This document shows, one piece after another, positions 42,273 through 50,127 of a DNA stretch of 64,000 bases; positions within the stretch are counted from its first letter, which is position 1, and each line of letters begins with the position of its first letter. The DNA is from Acidobacteriota bacterium (GTDB lineage: Bacteria > Acidobacteriota > Vicinamibacteria > Fen-336). The DNA is taken from contig JAJDNS010000061.1 in the NCBI GenBank assembly GCA_022340585.1, forward strand, positions 47,957 to 111,956, given 5' to 3'. A model generated the notes under the pieces. The model was given only the letters and a program-made list of their open reading frames with translations, made no database searches and was not told the origin of the DNA. The translations under genes were made by a program, and so were the position numbers.

Positions 42273-42683
42273 TCAGTGTCCCGAGTCCTCGGTCTCGGTC
42301 AGGCGGTCGAGGATCAGGCCGTAGAAGCGGCTGTCGCGGGAGCGGAAGAGCCAACCCAGGTGCTCGTGGCAGGCCCGGCAGACCACGATCTGCCAGGCGT
42401 AGCCCGGGAACCAGCTGTGGTACGTGGTCGGCTCGCTCGCCTCGCCGCAGCCCGGCGCGACGGCGAAGCAGCCAACGTGGAAGACGATGCCGGACGGGTT
42501 GGAGAAGGTGTGGGCGTGGCTCCCCGACATCTCGATACGGGCACTCGTGGTCGTGACGGCCCCGAGGCACGCTGCGCACGCCAGGACACGACCGGCGTCG
42601 TCGCGAGGCGCGTCGCGCTTCTCGGGCTTGCGGGCGTCCGCCGGACGGTCCGACGTGCGCTGGAGCAAGCCTACGGGGGGCAT
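42273..42683 (-). CDS. Bacterial cereblon-like CULT-domain protein
   Basis: A 136-residue zinc-binding domain of the CULT (cereblon ligand-binding) family. Zinc ligands are Cys36/Cys39 (CAAC) and Cys102/Cys105 (CRAC). The aromatic cage is complete: Trp91, Trp97 and Trp111 in HSWFPGYAW and HLGWLF have the same 6 and 14 residue spacing as Trp380, Trp386 and Trp400 of human cereblon, and His89 matches His378. The eukaryotic domain binds thalidomide-type imides and C-terminal cyclic imide degrons. The bacterial role is unknown. It sits 14 bases upstream of sppA, a protease gene, which suggests a link to protein quality control. Confidence 0.85.
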   Translation of the reverse strand: MPPVGLLQRTSDRPADARKPEKRDAPRDDAGRVLACAACLGAVTTTSARIEMSGSHAHTFSNPSGIVFHVGCFAVAPGCGEASEPTTYHSWFPGYAWQIVVCRACHEHLGWLFRSRDSRFYGLILDRLTETEDSGH

Positions 42684-42851
42684 GGTGGGCCGGTCCTCCT
42701 CGCCTGTCCCCGGATGTTACCCCGCCGACCGGTGAGCGCGGAGTCCCCTGCGCGACGGCACGGCAAGGACTCGAGGGGCGTGCTCGTCTAGATCATTTGG
42801 ACTAGAGCGTTTGGTGACACAGCCGTGACAGTCCCGGCGCGAGCGAGCCGC

Positions 42852-42857
42852 TAAGGT
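42852..42857 (+). promoter_or_regulatory. -10 hexamer of the B12-radical-SAM gene
   Basis: TAAGGT is 10 bases before ATG 42868; the leader would be about 3-4 bases and no Shine-Dalgarno is visible. Confidence 0.4.
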
Positions 42858-42867
42858 GGTTCTCAAT

Positions 42868-44622
42868 ATGCGCGTTACCAGCGACGGTCACCCCCTCCAC
42901 CCCAAGGGCTCGCGGGCCCGCGTCCTCCTGTGCAGCGTGTTCGGGCCCTACGCCCAGGACGACGAGTACGGGAGCCGCTCCGTGAACCCCATGGAGCTCT
43001 ACCAGAACCAGGTCACGCGGATGCAGGGCCCGTTCTCCCTGCGGATGTTCCACCGGTCCTGGGGCATGATGCTCATCCAGGCGAACATCGAGGCGCCGTG
43101 CACGCTCCTCGACTTCCCGGACCTCGAGCGCTTCCGGGCCGAGCTCCGGGAGCACGAGTACGACGTCGTCGGCATCGGCGCCATCGTCCCGAACGTGGGC
43201 AAGGTGGCGAAGATGTGCGCGGTCATCCGCGAGCTCCAGCCGAGGGCGACGATCGTCGTCGGGGGGCACGTGGCCAACCACCAGCGGATCCACGAGCTCG
43301 TGGACGCGGACCACGTGGTGCGGGGCGAGGGCGTGCAGTGGTTCCGGCGCTTCCTCGGGGAGGACCCGACGTTGCCGGTCCGTCACCCCCTCATCCAGTC
43401 CGGCTTCGGCACCCGCATCCTGGGGGTGTACGGCTCGGACGAGGTGGCGGACACCGCCGCCACCGTGATTCCCTCGGTGGGCTGTCCGCTCGGGTGCGAC
43501 TTCTGCGCGACCTCGGCGATGTTCGGAGGCAAGGGGAAGTCCTTCGACTTCTACTCCTCGGGCGACGAGCTCTACGATCTCATGGCCCGGCTCGAGGAGG
43601 AGATGGGCGTCTCCTCGTTCTTCGTCATGGACGAGAACTTCCTCCTGCACCGCAAGAGGGCCATGCGGCTTCTCGAGCTGATGAAGGAGAACGGCAAGGC
43701 TTGGTCGTTCATGGTCTTCAGCTCCGCCAACGCCCTGCGGCTCTACACGATGGAGGATCTGGTGGCGCTGGGGATCTCCTGGGTGTGGATGGGCCTGGAG
43801 GGAGACGGAGCAGCGTATCGCAAGCTGCACAACGCCGACACCCGGGCGCTGGTGCGGGAGATGCAGTCCAACGGCATCCGCGTCCTCGGGTCGAGCATCG
43901 TGGGCCTGCGCGAGCACACCCCGGAGAACATCGACACCGCCATCGACTACGCGGTCAGCCACGACACCGACTTTCATCAGTTCATGCTGTACACGCCGGT
44001 CCCGGGCACGCCCCTGTGGCGGAAGCACGAGGAGGAAGGGACGCTCCTCGACGAGAGCGAGTGCCCGACCGCCGACGTGCACGGGCAGACGAGATTCAAC
44101 TACCGTCACCCCCACATCAAGGACGGCCAGGAAGGGGAGATGCTCGTCCGCGCGTTCCGGCGCGACTTCGATGTGAACGGGCCCAGCATCGTCCGCATGC
44201 TGGGGACGCTCCTCAAGGGGTATCTCCGCCACCGCGACAACCCCGACCCGCGGGTGCGTGCCCGCTTCTGGTGGGAGACGCGCGACCTCCGGCGGACGTA
44301 CGCGGGGATCATCTGGGCGTCGGAGCGCTGGTTCCGCTCGGACCCCGCCGTCCGCGCGAAGGTGCGGGCGGTGCGCGACGACCTCCGAACGGCCTTCGGG
44401 TGGCGAAGCGCGGTGTGGGGCGCTGTGGTTGGCCCGGTGATCCTGACCGCCCTCTGGCTCGAGCAGCGGCGGCTGGACCGTGGGTGGACCTACGAGCCGG
44501 CCACCTTCTACGAGAGCAACAAGCCCCTGGCCGACGCCGGCCGCTCCCGGGGCCGGGTGCCGGCGTTGGCCCGCTGGGTGGAGCCCTCGGTCGTTTCCGA
44601 AGACGAGGCCCGCACCGCGTAG
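42868..44622 (+). CDS. B12-binding-domain radical SAM protein
   Basis: A 584-residue class B radical-SAM enzyme. The N-terminal cobalamin-binding-like domain (RARVLLCSVFGPY, EYDVVGIGAIVPNVGKV, TIVVGGHVANH) is followed by the radical-SAM core with CPLGCDFC at about residues 212-219, FFVMDENFLLHRKR and WMGLEGDGAAYRKLH. About 150 further residues form a helical, possibly membrane-associated C-terminal region. The B12 domain lacks an obvious DxHxxG, so cobalamin may bind without the lower histidine ligand. Substrate unknown; relatives methylate unactivated carbons or modify lipids and natural products. Single gene, followed by a strong palindromic element. Confidence 0.85.
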   Translation: MRVTSDGHPLHPKGSRARVLLCSVFGPYAQDDEYGSRSVNPMELYQNQVTRMQGPFSLRMFHRSWGMMLIQANIEAPCTLLDFPDLERFRAELREHEYDVVGIGAIVPNVGKVAKMCAVIRELQPRATIVVGGHVANHQRIHELVDADHVVRGEGVQWFRRFLGEDPTLPVRHPLIQSGFGTRILGVYGSDEVADTAATVIPSVGCPLGCDFCATSAMFGGKGKSFDFYSSGDELYDLMARLEEEMGVSSFFVMDENFLLHRKRAMRLLELMKENGKAWSFMVFSSANALRLYTMEDLVALGISWVWMGLEGDGAAYRKLHNADTRALVREMQSNGIRVLGSSIVGLREHTPENIDTAIDYAVSHDTDFHQFMLYTPVPGTPLWRKHEEEGTLLDESECPTADVHGQTRFNYRHPHIKDGQEGEMLVRAFRRDFDVNGPSIVRMLGTLLKGYLRHRDNPDPRVRARFWWETRDLRRTYAGIIWASERWFRSDPAVRAKVRAVRDDLRTAFGWRSAVWGAVVGPVILTALWLEQRRLDRGWTYEPATFYESNKPLADAGRSRGRVPALARWVEPSVVSEDEARTA

Positions 44623-44629
44623 ACGGCCC

Positions 44630-44687
44630 GCCAGGGACACAGTCGTACGACTGTGTCCCTGGCCAATGCAGCCGGCCGCAAGGCCGG
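44630..44687 (+). repeat. Dispersed two-hairpin palindromic element, copy 4
   Basis: A perfect 34-base palindrome (arms of 17 bases, 44630-44646 and 44647-44663, reading GCCAGGGACACAGTCGT then its complement), then AATGCA and the small hairpin CCGGCC-GCAA-GGCCGG (44672-44687), ending TTCGG. It lies between the stops of two convergent genes and could end both transcripts. Layout and tail match the copies in hprK and at 24836-24902. Confidence 0.85.
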
Positions 44688-44695
44688 TTCGGCCC

Positions 44696-46279
44696 TCAGG
44701 CCTCGTAGCCCTGGGGAGCACGGAAGCCCCCGACGACGTCGGCCATCTCGGCCGCGACGCCGATGGGGGTGGCGTCCTCGAGGTAGGGCCCGAGGATCTG
44801 GATCCCGCACGGGAGCCCGTCGCGGGTCAGACCCACCGGCGCGGTCGTGGCGGGCAGGCCGGTCAACGTCGCGAAGCTGATCCAGAACATCAGGTCCCGG
44901 TACGCCCGCGGGCCCTCGGGGGTGGCGAGGCGACGGGCCTCCATGGGCATCCGGTGGTCGTGGGGAAAGGCGGCCACCAAAGCGGTGGGCATCAGGAAGG
45001 CGTCGTGGGTCCGGAAGTAGTCCTGCCAGGCCGCCCGGGCCACCATTCTCCGGCTGCTCGCGGCCAGGAAGTGCTTGTGCGGGTCCACCCGCGCCTGTGC
45101 GCGCTGGGCGTCGAGGCCTCCGGCGGGGTCCGCGGCGCGGGCCCGCTCCTCCTCCACGTCGTCGTCCTTCAGGTCGAAGGCGAAGAAGGCGCTCAGGAGG
45201 TACCAGTAGGTCTCGAACTGCTCCCGGGGCACCACACCGTCCGGCCAGCCCTCCTCGAGGCGGGCCCCGGCCTTGCGGAGGGCAGCGACCGCGGCCTCGA
45301 GGGTCTCCCGCACGTCCGAGGACGGGGGGCACAGGGGGTCGTCGAGGACGTAGCCGATGCGGTGGTCGGCCAGGCGGTCGTGGCGCGGCGGGGGGAGGGT
45401 CCAGCGGTAGGCGGTGGCGTCGTCGCCGTCCGGTCCGCCGAGCACTTCCAGGGCCAGCGCGAGGTCGCCGGCATGCCGGGCCATGGGACCCGCGACCGGG
45501 AGATCGGTGGGAGGCTGGGGCGGGCTTCCCGGGAGCGGCGGGATCTGGCCTCGCCGCGGAACCACGTTCAGGGTGGGCTTGTGACCGTAGACCCCACAGA
45601 AGTGGGCGGGGGTCCGGATGGAGCCCCCGATGTCGCTGCCCACGGCCACGTACCCGAGCCCCGCGGCCAGGGCCGCGGCGTTGCCCCCGCTCGATCCGCC
45701 GGGGGTGCGCTCCAGGTCCCAGGGGTTGTTCGTGGTGCCGTAGACCTCGTTGTAGCTCTGCAGGTCCCAGAGCAGGAGGGGCACGTTGGTGTTGCCCAGA
45801 ACGATCGCGCCGGCCGCCCGGAGCCGGGCGACGGCCGCCGAGTCCTCCGCGGGGCGGTGATCCGCCAGCGACGGCAGGCCCACGGTCTGGGGCACGCCGG
45901 CGATGCCGAAGGACTCCTTGATGGCCACCGGAAGGCCGTGGAGCGGCCCCCAGCTTTCGCCTCGCGCCCGTGCGTCGTCGGCCGCGCGGGCTCGGGAGAG
46001 GGCGGAGTCCGACAGCACGTTGACGTAGGCGTTCAGAGTCGGGTCGAAGCGATCGATGCGGTCGAGCATCAGCCGGGTGAGCTCGAGGGACGATAGGCGT
46101 CCCTCCGCGAGAGCGCGGGCCGCCTCGACCGCGGAGGCGAAGGCGAGCCCCGACGGGAGGACGTCGCCGGGGGCGGAGGCGCCGCTGCGCGCCAGGGCGG
46201 CCACCACCCCGGCGCCGAGGCCCCGGGACAGAAAGGCGCGCCGCGTGGAGACGGGACGCGGCGGCTCGACGCTGGACAT
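44696..46279 (-). CDS. Tat-exported amidase-signature family amidohydrolase
   Basis: A 527-residue amidase. The N terminus STRRAFLSRGLGAGVVAALA is a twin-arginine signal, so the folded enzyme is exported. The Ser-cisSer-Lys triad is visible: Lys121 in VAIKESF, the serines in GGSSGGN (196-197) and nucleophile Ser220 in GSDIGGSIR. The family hydrolyses amides of very different structure; no substrate can be named. GAGGAGG lies 7 bases before the ATG at 46279. It ends 9 bases from the palindromic element at 44630-44687, on the side of the convergent radical-SAM gene. Confidence 0.92.
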   Translation of the reverse strand: MSSVEPPRPVSTRRAFLSRGLGAGVVAALARSGASAPGDVLPSGLAFASAVEAARALAEGRLSSLELTRLMLDRIDRFDPTLNAYVNVLSDSALSRARAADDARARGESWGPLHGLPVAIKESFGIAGVPQTVGLPSLADHRPAEDSAAVARLRAAGAIVLGNTNVPLLLWDLQSYNEVYGTTNNPWDLERTPGGSSGGNAAALAAGLGYVAVGSDIGGSIRTPAHFCGVYGHKPTLNVVPRRGQIPPLPGSPPQPPTDLPVAGPMARHAGDLALALEVLGGPDGDDATAYRWTLPPPRHDRLADHRIGYVLDDPLCPPSSDVRETLEAAVAALRKAGARLEEGWPDGVVPREQFETYWYLLSAFFAFDLKDDDVEEERARAADPAGGLDAQRAQARVDPHKHFLAASSRRMVARAAWQDYFRTHDAFLMPTALVAAFPHDHRMPMEARRLATPEGPRAYRDLMFWISFATLTGLPATTAPVGLTRDGLPCGIQILGPYLEDATPIGVAAEMADVVGGFRAPQGYEA

Positions 46280-46462
46280 GGCGGTCCTCCTCGGGATCGG
46301 GCGGGAGGGTAGCACGGGCTGGGGAGGTGGTACCGGGTGGAGGGGGGCGAGACAGGCGGTGTGGGGTGCGGGTACCGACCCGTGGAGGGGATGGGCGGGG
46401 CCGAGGATCGAGAGCGTGGTGAGCTGAGCGGGGCTGACGTGCCAGGGAACGGAACGGAGATT

Positions 46463-46494
46463 CCGAGTCCGACGATCGCACGACGCGGACTCGG
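46463..46494 (-). terminator. Hairpin downstream of the VNG-repeat lipoprotein gene
   Basis: CCGAGTCCG (46463-46471) pairs with CGGACTCGG (46486-46494). It follows the lipoprotein gene stop by 12 bases and lies in the 227-base gap before the amidase start. No T-run. Confidence 0.55.
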
Positions 46495-46506
46495 GATTAG
46501 AGGAGG

Positions 46507-47325
46507 TCAGGACTCCTCGGACTCGGGTCCTGCTTCGGCCGGGAGGGCGCCCGGCCCCGCGACCACGTCGATGCCGCCGTTGACCGTTTCGAGCTCGAAG
46601 CTCCCGGCGCCCGGGCCGAGGCGGCCCTCGAGGCGCCGCTTCTTCTTGGTCGTGACGTCGAGAGGCAGCTCGCAGCCGATGCCGCCGTTGACCGTGGCTG
46701 CCTTCAAGCGGCCGCCGGTGCCCTCGGGGAGCGACACGTCGATGCCGCCGTTGACCGTGTTGAAGCGGTAGTGCGCGTCCGCCGGCACCCGGGAGAACCC
46801 GGCGTGGATGGCTCCGTTCACGGTCTCGGCCCGGACCTCGCCTCCCAGTTCCGCGAGGTCCAGCCCGCCGTTGACGGACTCGGCCCGGAGGTCGCCCTCG
46901 AGCCCCTCCACGTCGACGTGCCCGTTCACGGTCTTCAGCCGGACCTCGGACCCGCGGGGGACGGTGACCTCGTAGTCGACCTTCCCCCGGTTCCCCGCCA
47001 TGAACCAGCTCTTCCGCCGGGGATAGCGGGTGCGGACTCGGACCGCCGACCCCTCGCCCTCGATCACGATCTCGATGTCCTCGAGCATCTCCTCGTTGAC
47101 CGCCGCCCGCTGCGCCTCGACCCGCACCGAGTCCTGGGTCCAGGAGCGCAGGGTGATGCTGCCGTTGACGTTCTCCAGCTCGAAGAGACCGTCGGGCGCG
47201 AGGGCCCGGGTCTCCTCGAAGACGTCCCGGGCCGTGAGGGGCCCGGCCGGGAAGTCGTGGCAGGCGGACAGGGCGAGGGCCGCCGGCACGAGCGCGGCCA
47301 GGAGCGAGAGCCGATGTCTTGACAT
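46507..47325 (-). CDS. DUF4097-type beta-helix lipoprotein with seven VNG repeats
   Basis: A 272-residue lipoprotein: the signal peptide ends LALSAC with lipid Cys22. The mature part carries the tripeptide VNG at residues 53, 133, 151, 169, 191, 212 and 248, each followed by a Gly/hydrophobic strand (VNGGIDV and variants), the pattern of a right-handed beta-helix of the DUF4097/putative adhesin class. The coding DNA repeats GCCGCCGTTGACCGT accordingly. The role of this class is unknown; it is often found with envelope-stress or LiaF-like proteins, and such a protein is encoded at 48913-50019. The ATG at 47325 has GGAGGA upstream, which decides it over the ATG at 47340. Confidence 0.82.
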   Translation of the reverse strand: MSRHRLSLLAALVPAALALSACHDFPAGPLTARDVFEETRALAPDGLFELENVNGSITLRSWTQDSVRVEAQRAAVNEEMLEDIEIVIEGEGSAVRVRTRYPRRKSWFMAGNRGKVDYEVTVPRGSEVRLKTVNGHVDVEGLEGDLRAESVNGGLDLAELGGEVRAETVNGAIHAGFSRVPADAHYRFNTVNGGIDVSLPEGTGGRLKAATVNGGIGCELPLDVTTKKKRRLEGRLGPGAGSFELETVNGGIDVVAGPGALPAEAGPESEES

Positions 47326-47411
47326 GAGCGCGTCCTCCATCATGACCAACGAAGCCGACGCCCTTGGAGTTCCAGGAATCCCGGATTTGCGTCCCCGGGG
47401 CGGGCGCGGGC

Positions 47412-47417
47412 TAGAAT
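47412..47417 (+). promoter_or_regulatory. -10 hexamer before the POT transporter gene
   Basis: TAGAAT, with about 63 bases of leader before the ATG at 47487. The divergent lipoprotein start is at 47325. Confidence 0.4.
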
Positions 47418-47486
47418 GCGCCGATTCCCCGCCGCCGGGCGCGCCGGAAACTCCCGTCGAGCACCAGCGGCACATCGAGGAGCCGA

Positions 47487-48776
47487 ATGAGCGAGACGAG
47501 ATCGTCCTTCCCGCCGGTCTTCTGGGTCGCCAACCTCATCGAGGTGATGGAGCGGTTCGCCTACTACGGGATCTACTTCGGCTTCGGGATCTACATGAAG
47601 TCCCTGGGCTTCTCGCCGGACCAGCTCGGGTGGGTGCAGTTCATCTTCCTGCTCCTCTCCTACACGATCCCGGTGATCTCGGGGACCTTCGCCGACCGGT
47701 TCGGCTTCAAGAAGACACTGCTCGTGGCGTACATGGCGTATCTGCCCGCCATCCTCCTGCTGATCTTCAACAAGACCTTCTCCGGGATCGCCCTCACGAT
47801 GCTCACGATCGGGTTCGCCGCAGGCATCTTCAAGCCTCTGATCGCGGGGACGGTCCGGGCCGTCACCGACAAGTCGAACAAGACCCTCGGCTTCGGCATC
47901 TTCTACGCCATGGTCAACGTCGGGGGGTCCTTCGGCCCCATCGTGGCCGGAAAGCTCCGGGCGATCTCGTGGGACCACGCCTTCTACGCCGCCGCGGGCA
48001 TGATCGTGTTGATGTTCCTCGTGACGGTCTTCTTCTACAAGGAGCCGCCCCGGCAGATCGAGGGGTTGACGCTCAAGCAGAAGTTCCGGGACCTCCGGAT
48101 CGCGCTATCCGACGCGAAGTTCACGAGCTTCCTGGTCGTCCTCGGCGTCATGTGGTGGGTCCCCTTCTGGGCGTTCTTCAACCTCTGCGCCCTGTACGTC
48201 GACTCCAACGTGGACACCGCCCAGCTCTACCTCGACATTCGCAGCGTCCTCGGTTCGGGGATCGCCGGCTTCCTCTCCCACGTGGACGAGGACGGCACGA
48301 GGCGGGTGCTCGGAGAGTCCATCTCCAACACCGGCTACATCATCGTGATCCTGCAGGTGTTCGTGTCGAAGACCATCGAGAAGTGGCGGGCCCTGCCCAC
48401 CTTCATGAGCGGTCTGGCGTTGTCGGCCGCCGGCTTCGTCATCCTCGGCTACGCGCGGATGTCGGTTGCCTCCATGATCTTCGTGGGCATCTTCTTCTTC
48501 GCCCTCGGCGAGATGATGGCCTCCCCGCGGATCCAGGAGTACATCACCTGGATCGCCCCCAAGGAGAAGGCCGGCCTCTACATGGGCGCCAACTTCCTGG
48601 CCACCGCCATCGGCGCCTTCAGCGGCCCCATCTACACCGGCCTCTACGGCCGCTTCGACGCGGCGGGTCATCCCGAGTACGTGTGGTACACCCTGGCCGC
48701 CCACGTGCTGCTGGCCATCGTGGTCATCAACCTGTTCGTGAAGATCTTCGGGGCCTTCGAGGAGCGGGAGGCCTAG
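47487..48776 (+). CDS. POT/PTR-like major facilitator transporter
   Basis: A 429-residue membrane protein with about twelve helices. The first helix carries EVMERFAYYGIYFG, which matches the ExxER-F-YY signature of proton-coupled oligopeptide transporters; ADRFGFKKTL is the loop 2-3 MFS motif. A soluble loop with HVDEDGTRRVLGES lies in the middle between the two six-helix halves. Peptide uptake is the best guess, although the second-half POT motifs are weak, so another substrate is possible. A 12-bp hairpin directly follows the stop. Confidence 0.82.
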   Translation: MSETRSSFPPVFWVANLIEVMERFAYYGIYFGFGIYMKSLGFSPDQLGWVQFIFLLLSYTIPVISGTFADRFGFKKTLLVAYMAYLPAILLLIFNKTFSGIALTMLTIGFAAGIFKPLIAGTVRAVTDKSNKTLGFGIFYAMVNVGGSFGPIVAGKLRAISWDHAFYAAAGMIVLMFLVTVFFYKEPPRQIEGLTLKQKFRDLRIALSDAKFTSFLVVLGVMWWVPFWAFFNLCALYVDSNVDTAQLYLDIRSVLGSGIAGFLSHVDEDGTRRVLGESISNTGYIIVILQVFVSKTIEKWRALPTFMSGLALSAAGFVILGYARMSVASMIFVGIFFFALGEMMASPRIQEYITWIAPKEKAGLYMGANFLATAIGAFSGPIYTGLYGRFDAAGHPEYVWYTLAAHVLLAIVVINLFVKIFGAFEEREA

Positions 48777-48778
48777 TC

Positions 48779-48814
48779 GTTCGGCGTCGGCTCTCTGGCC
48801 GACCGACGCCGAAC
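48779..48814 (+). terminator. Hairpin terminator after the POT gene
   Basis: GTTCGGCGTCGG (48779-48790) pairs perfectly with CCGACGCCGAAC (48803-48814) over a 12-base loop, starting 2 bases after the stop codon. It lies between convergent genes and may serve both. Confidence 0.7.
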
Positions 48815-48912
48815 CCCGTTCCCCTTCCTCCAGCATCGGACCCCTCCGCCCCAGCTCTGTGCTCTCGCCACCGCGTGAGACACCGTTCCCGAGGCTGGCA
48901 CGCGCGGGGGCC

Positions 48913-50019
48913 TCAGGCCCCGTCGGGATCCTCGGCTGGGGGCCCGGACCCGGTCTCCGCCCCGGGCTCGGCCTCGGCGGGAAGAAGCGGAGCGGCCTCG
49001 GGGGCCGGGGAGCCTCCGCTCTCCTGGTCGGCCGCCGCCGACTCCTCCCGTGGGTCCGGGGTCTCCGGTGACGTCCGAGGAGCCGGCCACCCGCCCTCGG
49101 GGGGCGGACCTTCTCCGATGTTCACCACGCTGAAGGCCCCTTCCAGCTCGATCTCGTAGCCCGGCGCGTCCGCCCCGATCCCCTCCTGCGTTGATCCCCG
49201 GTCTCCCCACACGAGGGGGAACCCGGGGCCGTCGTAGCGCACCGGTGTTCCCTCGGGAACCTTCACGTCGAAGGTGCTGAAGGCCCCCTGGAAGTGGATC
49301 CTCACCCGCTGTGAGGGAGGGGGCAGACGGAAGGTCCAGGCGTTGAAGGCCCCGCTCACCTTGGAACCGGTCACCCACCCTCGACGCAGATCGAGATCAC
49401 CTCGAACGAACGCCCCGCTGAGATCGAAGTCCAGCGGGAGGCTGTCGGTGACGCCCAGGTCCCAGACCTCTCGGCGCGTCCCGGCGATGATGAACCCGCC
49501 CTGACGCCCCCGGAGCCGGAGGTCGAGCCGGCCCTCGTGATCGTCGACGTCCAGGTGGGGGCTGCCCTCTCGGGAGGCGACCCGGCCCTCCACGAGGAGA
49601 CGAGACCCGAGGGAGCGGGTCTCGAGACCGACCTGGACGCCGGCGACCTCAGCCTCGACGCGGGCGCTCTCGGCGTTCTGCGGCCGCTCGGCGGTGACCT
49701 TGAGCCACTCACCGGGAGGCAGGGGCTCCGGCCGATCACCCCAGGCCAGCCAGAACAGCGTGCCGAGAACGACCAGCGGCCCGAGGACCATGCCCGCGGC
49801 CAGCGAGGTCTTCTCGAAGACGATGCGGATCCCGGCGGAAACGAGGAGGACCGGCCAGAACGAGACGGCGTCGATCCAGAACCCGTCGGGCAGCCCCCGC
49901 ACCGTGGCCGCGAGAAGGAAGACACCCAGCCCGGCCAGGCCCACGCCGTCGGCCACGCGGCCCCAGTCGGTCCGGGTCCGGGGTCGGCCGTCAGCGTCGT
50001 TCCTGGTCTTCCCGGACAT
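48913..50019 (-). CDS. LiaF-like membrane protein with acidic C-terminal tail
   Basis: A 368-residue protein. A short cytoplasmic start is followed by three to four closely packed membrane helices (about residues 25-95: GLAGLGVFLLAATV, AVSFWPVLLVSAGIRIVF, LAAGMVLGPLVVLGTLFWLAW) and a beta-rich domain with repeated strands (LDFDLSGAFVRGDLDLRRGWVTGSKVSGAFNAWTF), the arrangement of LiaF/DUF5668 envelope-stress proteins with a toast-rack fold. The last 70 residues are Pro/Glu/Ala-rich and disordered. It may sense or damp envelope stress; no two-component genes lie beside it. ATG at 50019 with GAGGGAGAAACC upstream. Confidence 0.72.
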   Translation of the reverse strand: MSGKTRNDADGRPRTRTDWGRVADGVGLAGLGVFLLAATVRGLPDGFWIDAVSFWPVLLVSAGIRIVFEKTSLAAGMVLGPLVVLGTLFWLAWGDRPEPLPPGEWLKVTAERPQNAESARVEAEVAGVQVGLETRSLGSRLLVEGRVASREGSPHLDVDDHEGRLDLRLRGRQGGFIIAGTRREVWDLGVTDSLPLDFDLSGAFVRGDLDLRRGWVTGSKVSGAFNAWTFRLPPPSQRVRIHFQGAFSTFDVKVPEGTPVRYDGPGFPLVWGDRGSTQEGIGADAPGYEIELEGAFSVVNIGEGPPPEGGWPAPRTSPETPDPREESAAADQESGGSPAPEAAPLLPAEAEPGAETGSGPPAEDPDGA

Positions 50020-50127
50020 GGAGGTTTCTCCCTCGTTCACCAGAGCTTACGCGACATCGCCGACCGCCGTTCCGTCACTCACCGATGCCCACCGTGGATC
50101 CGCCGAAACGGGCGGCCGGGTCGGTCC

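Noticed and set aside
42802-44721. A 639-residue minus-strand frame opposite the radical-SAM gene
   Set aside because: Typical antisense shadow; it also runs through the palindromic element.
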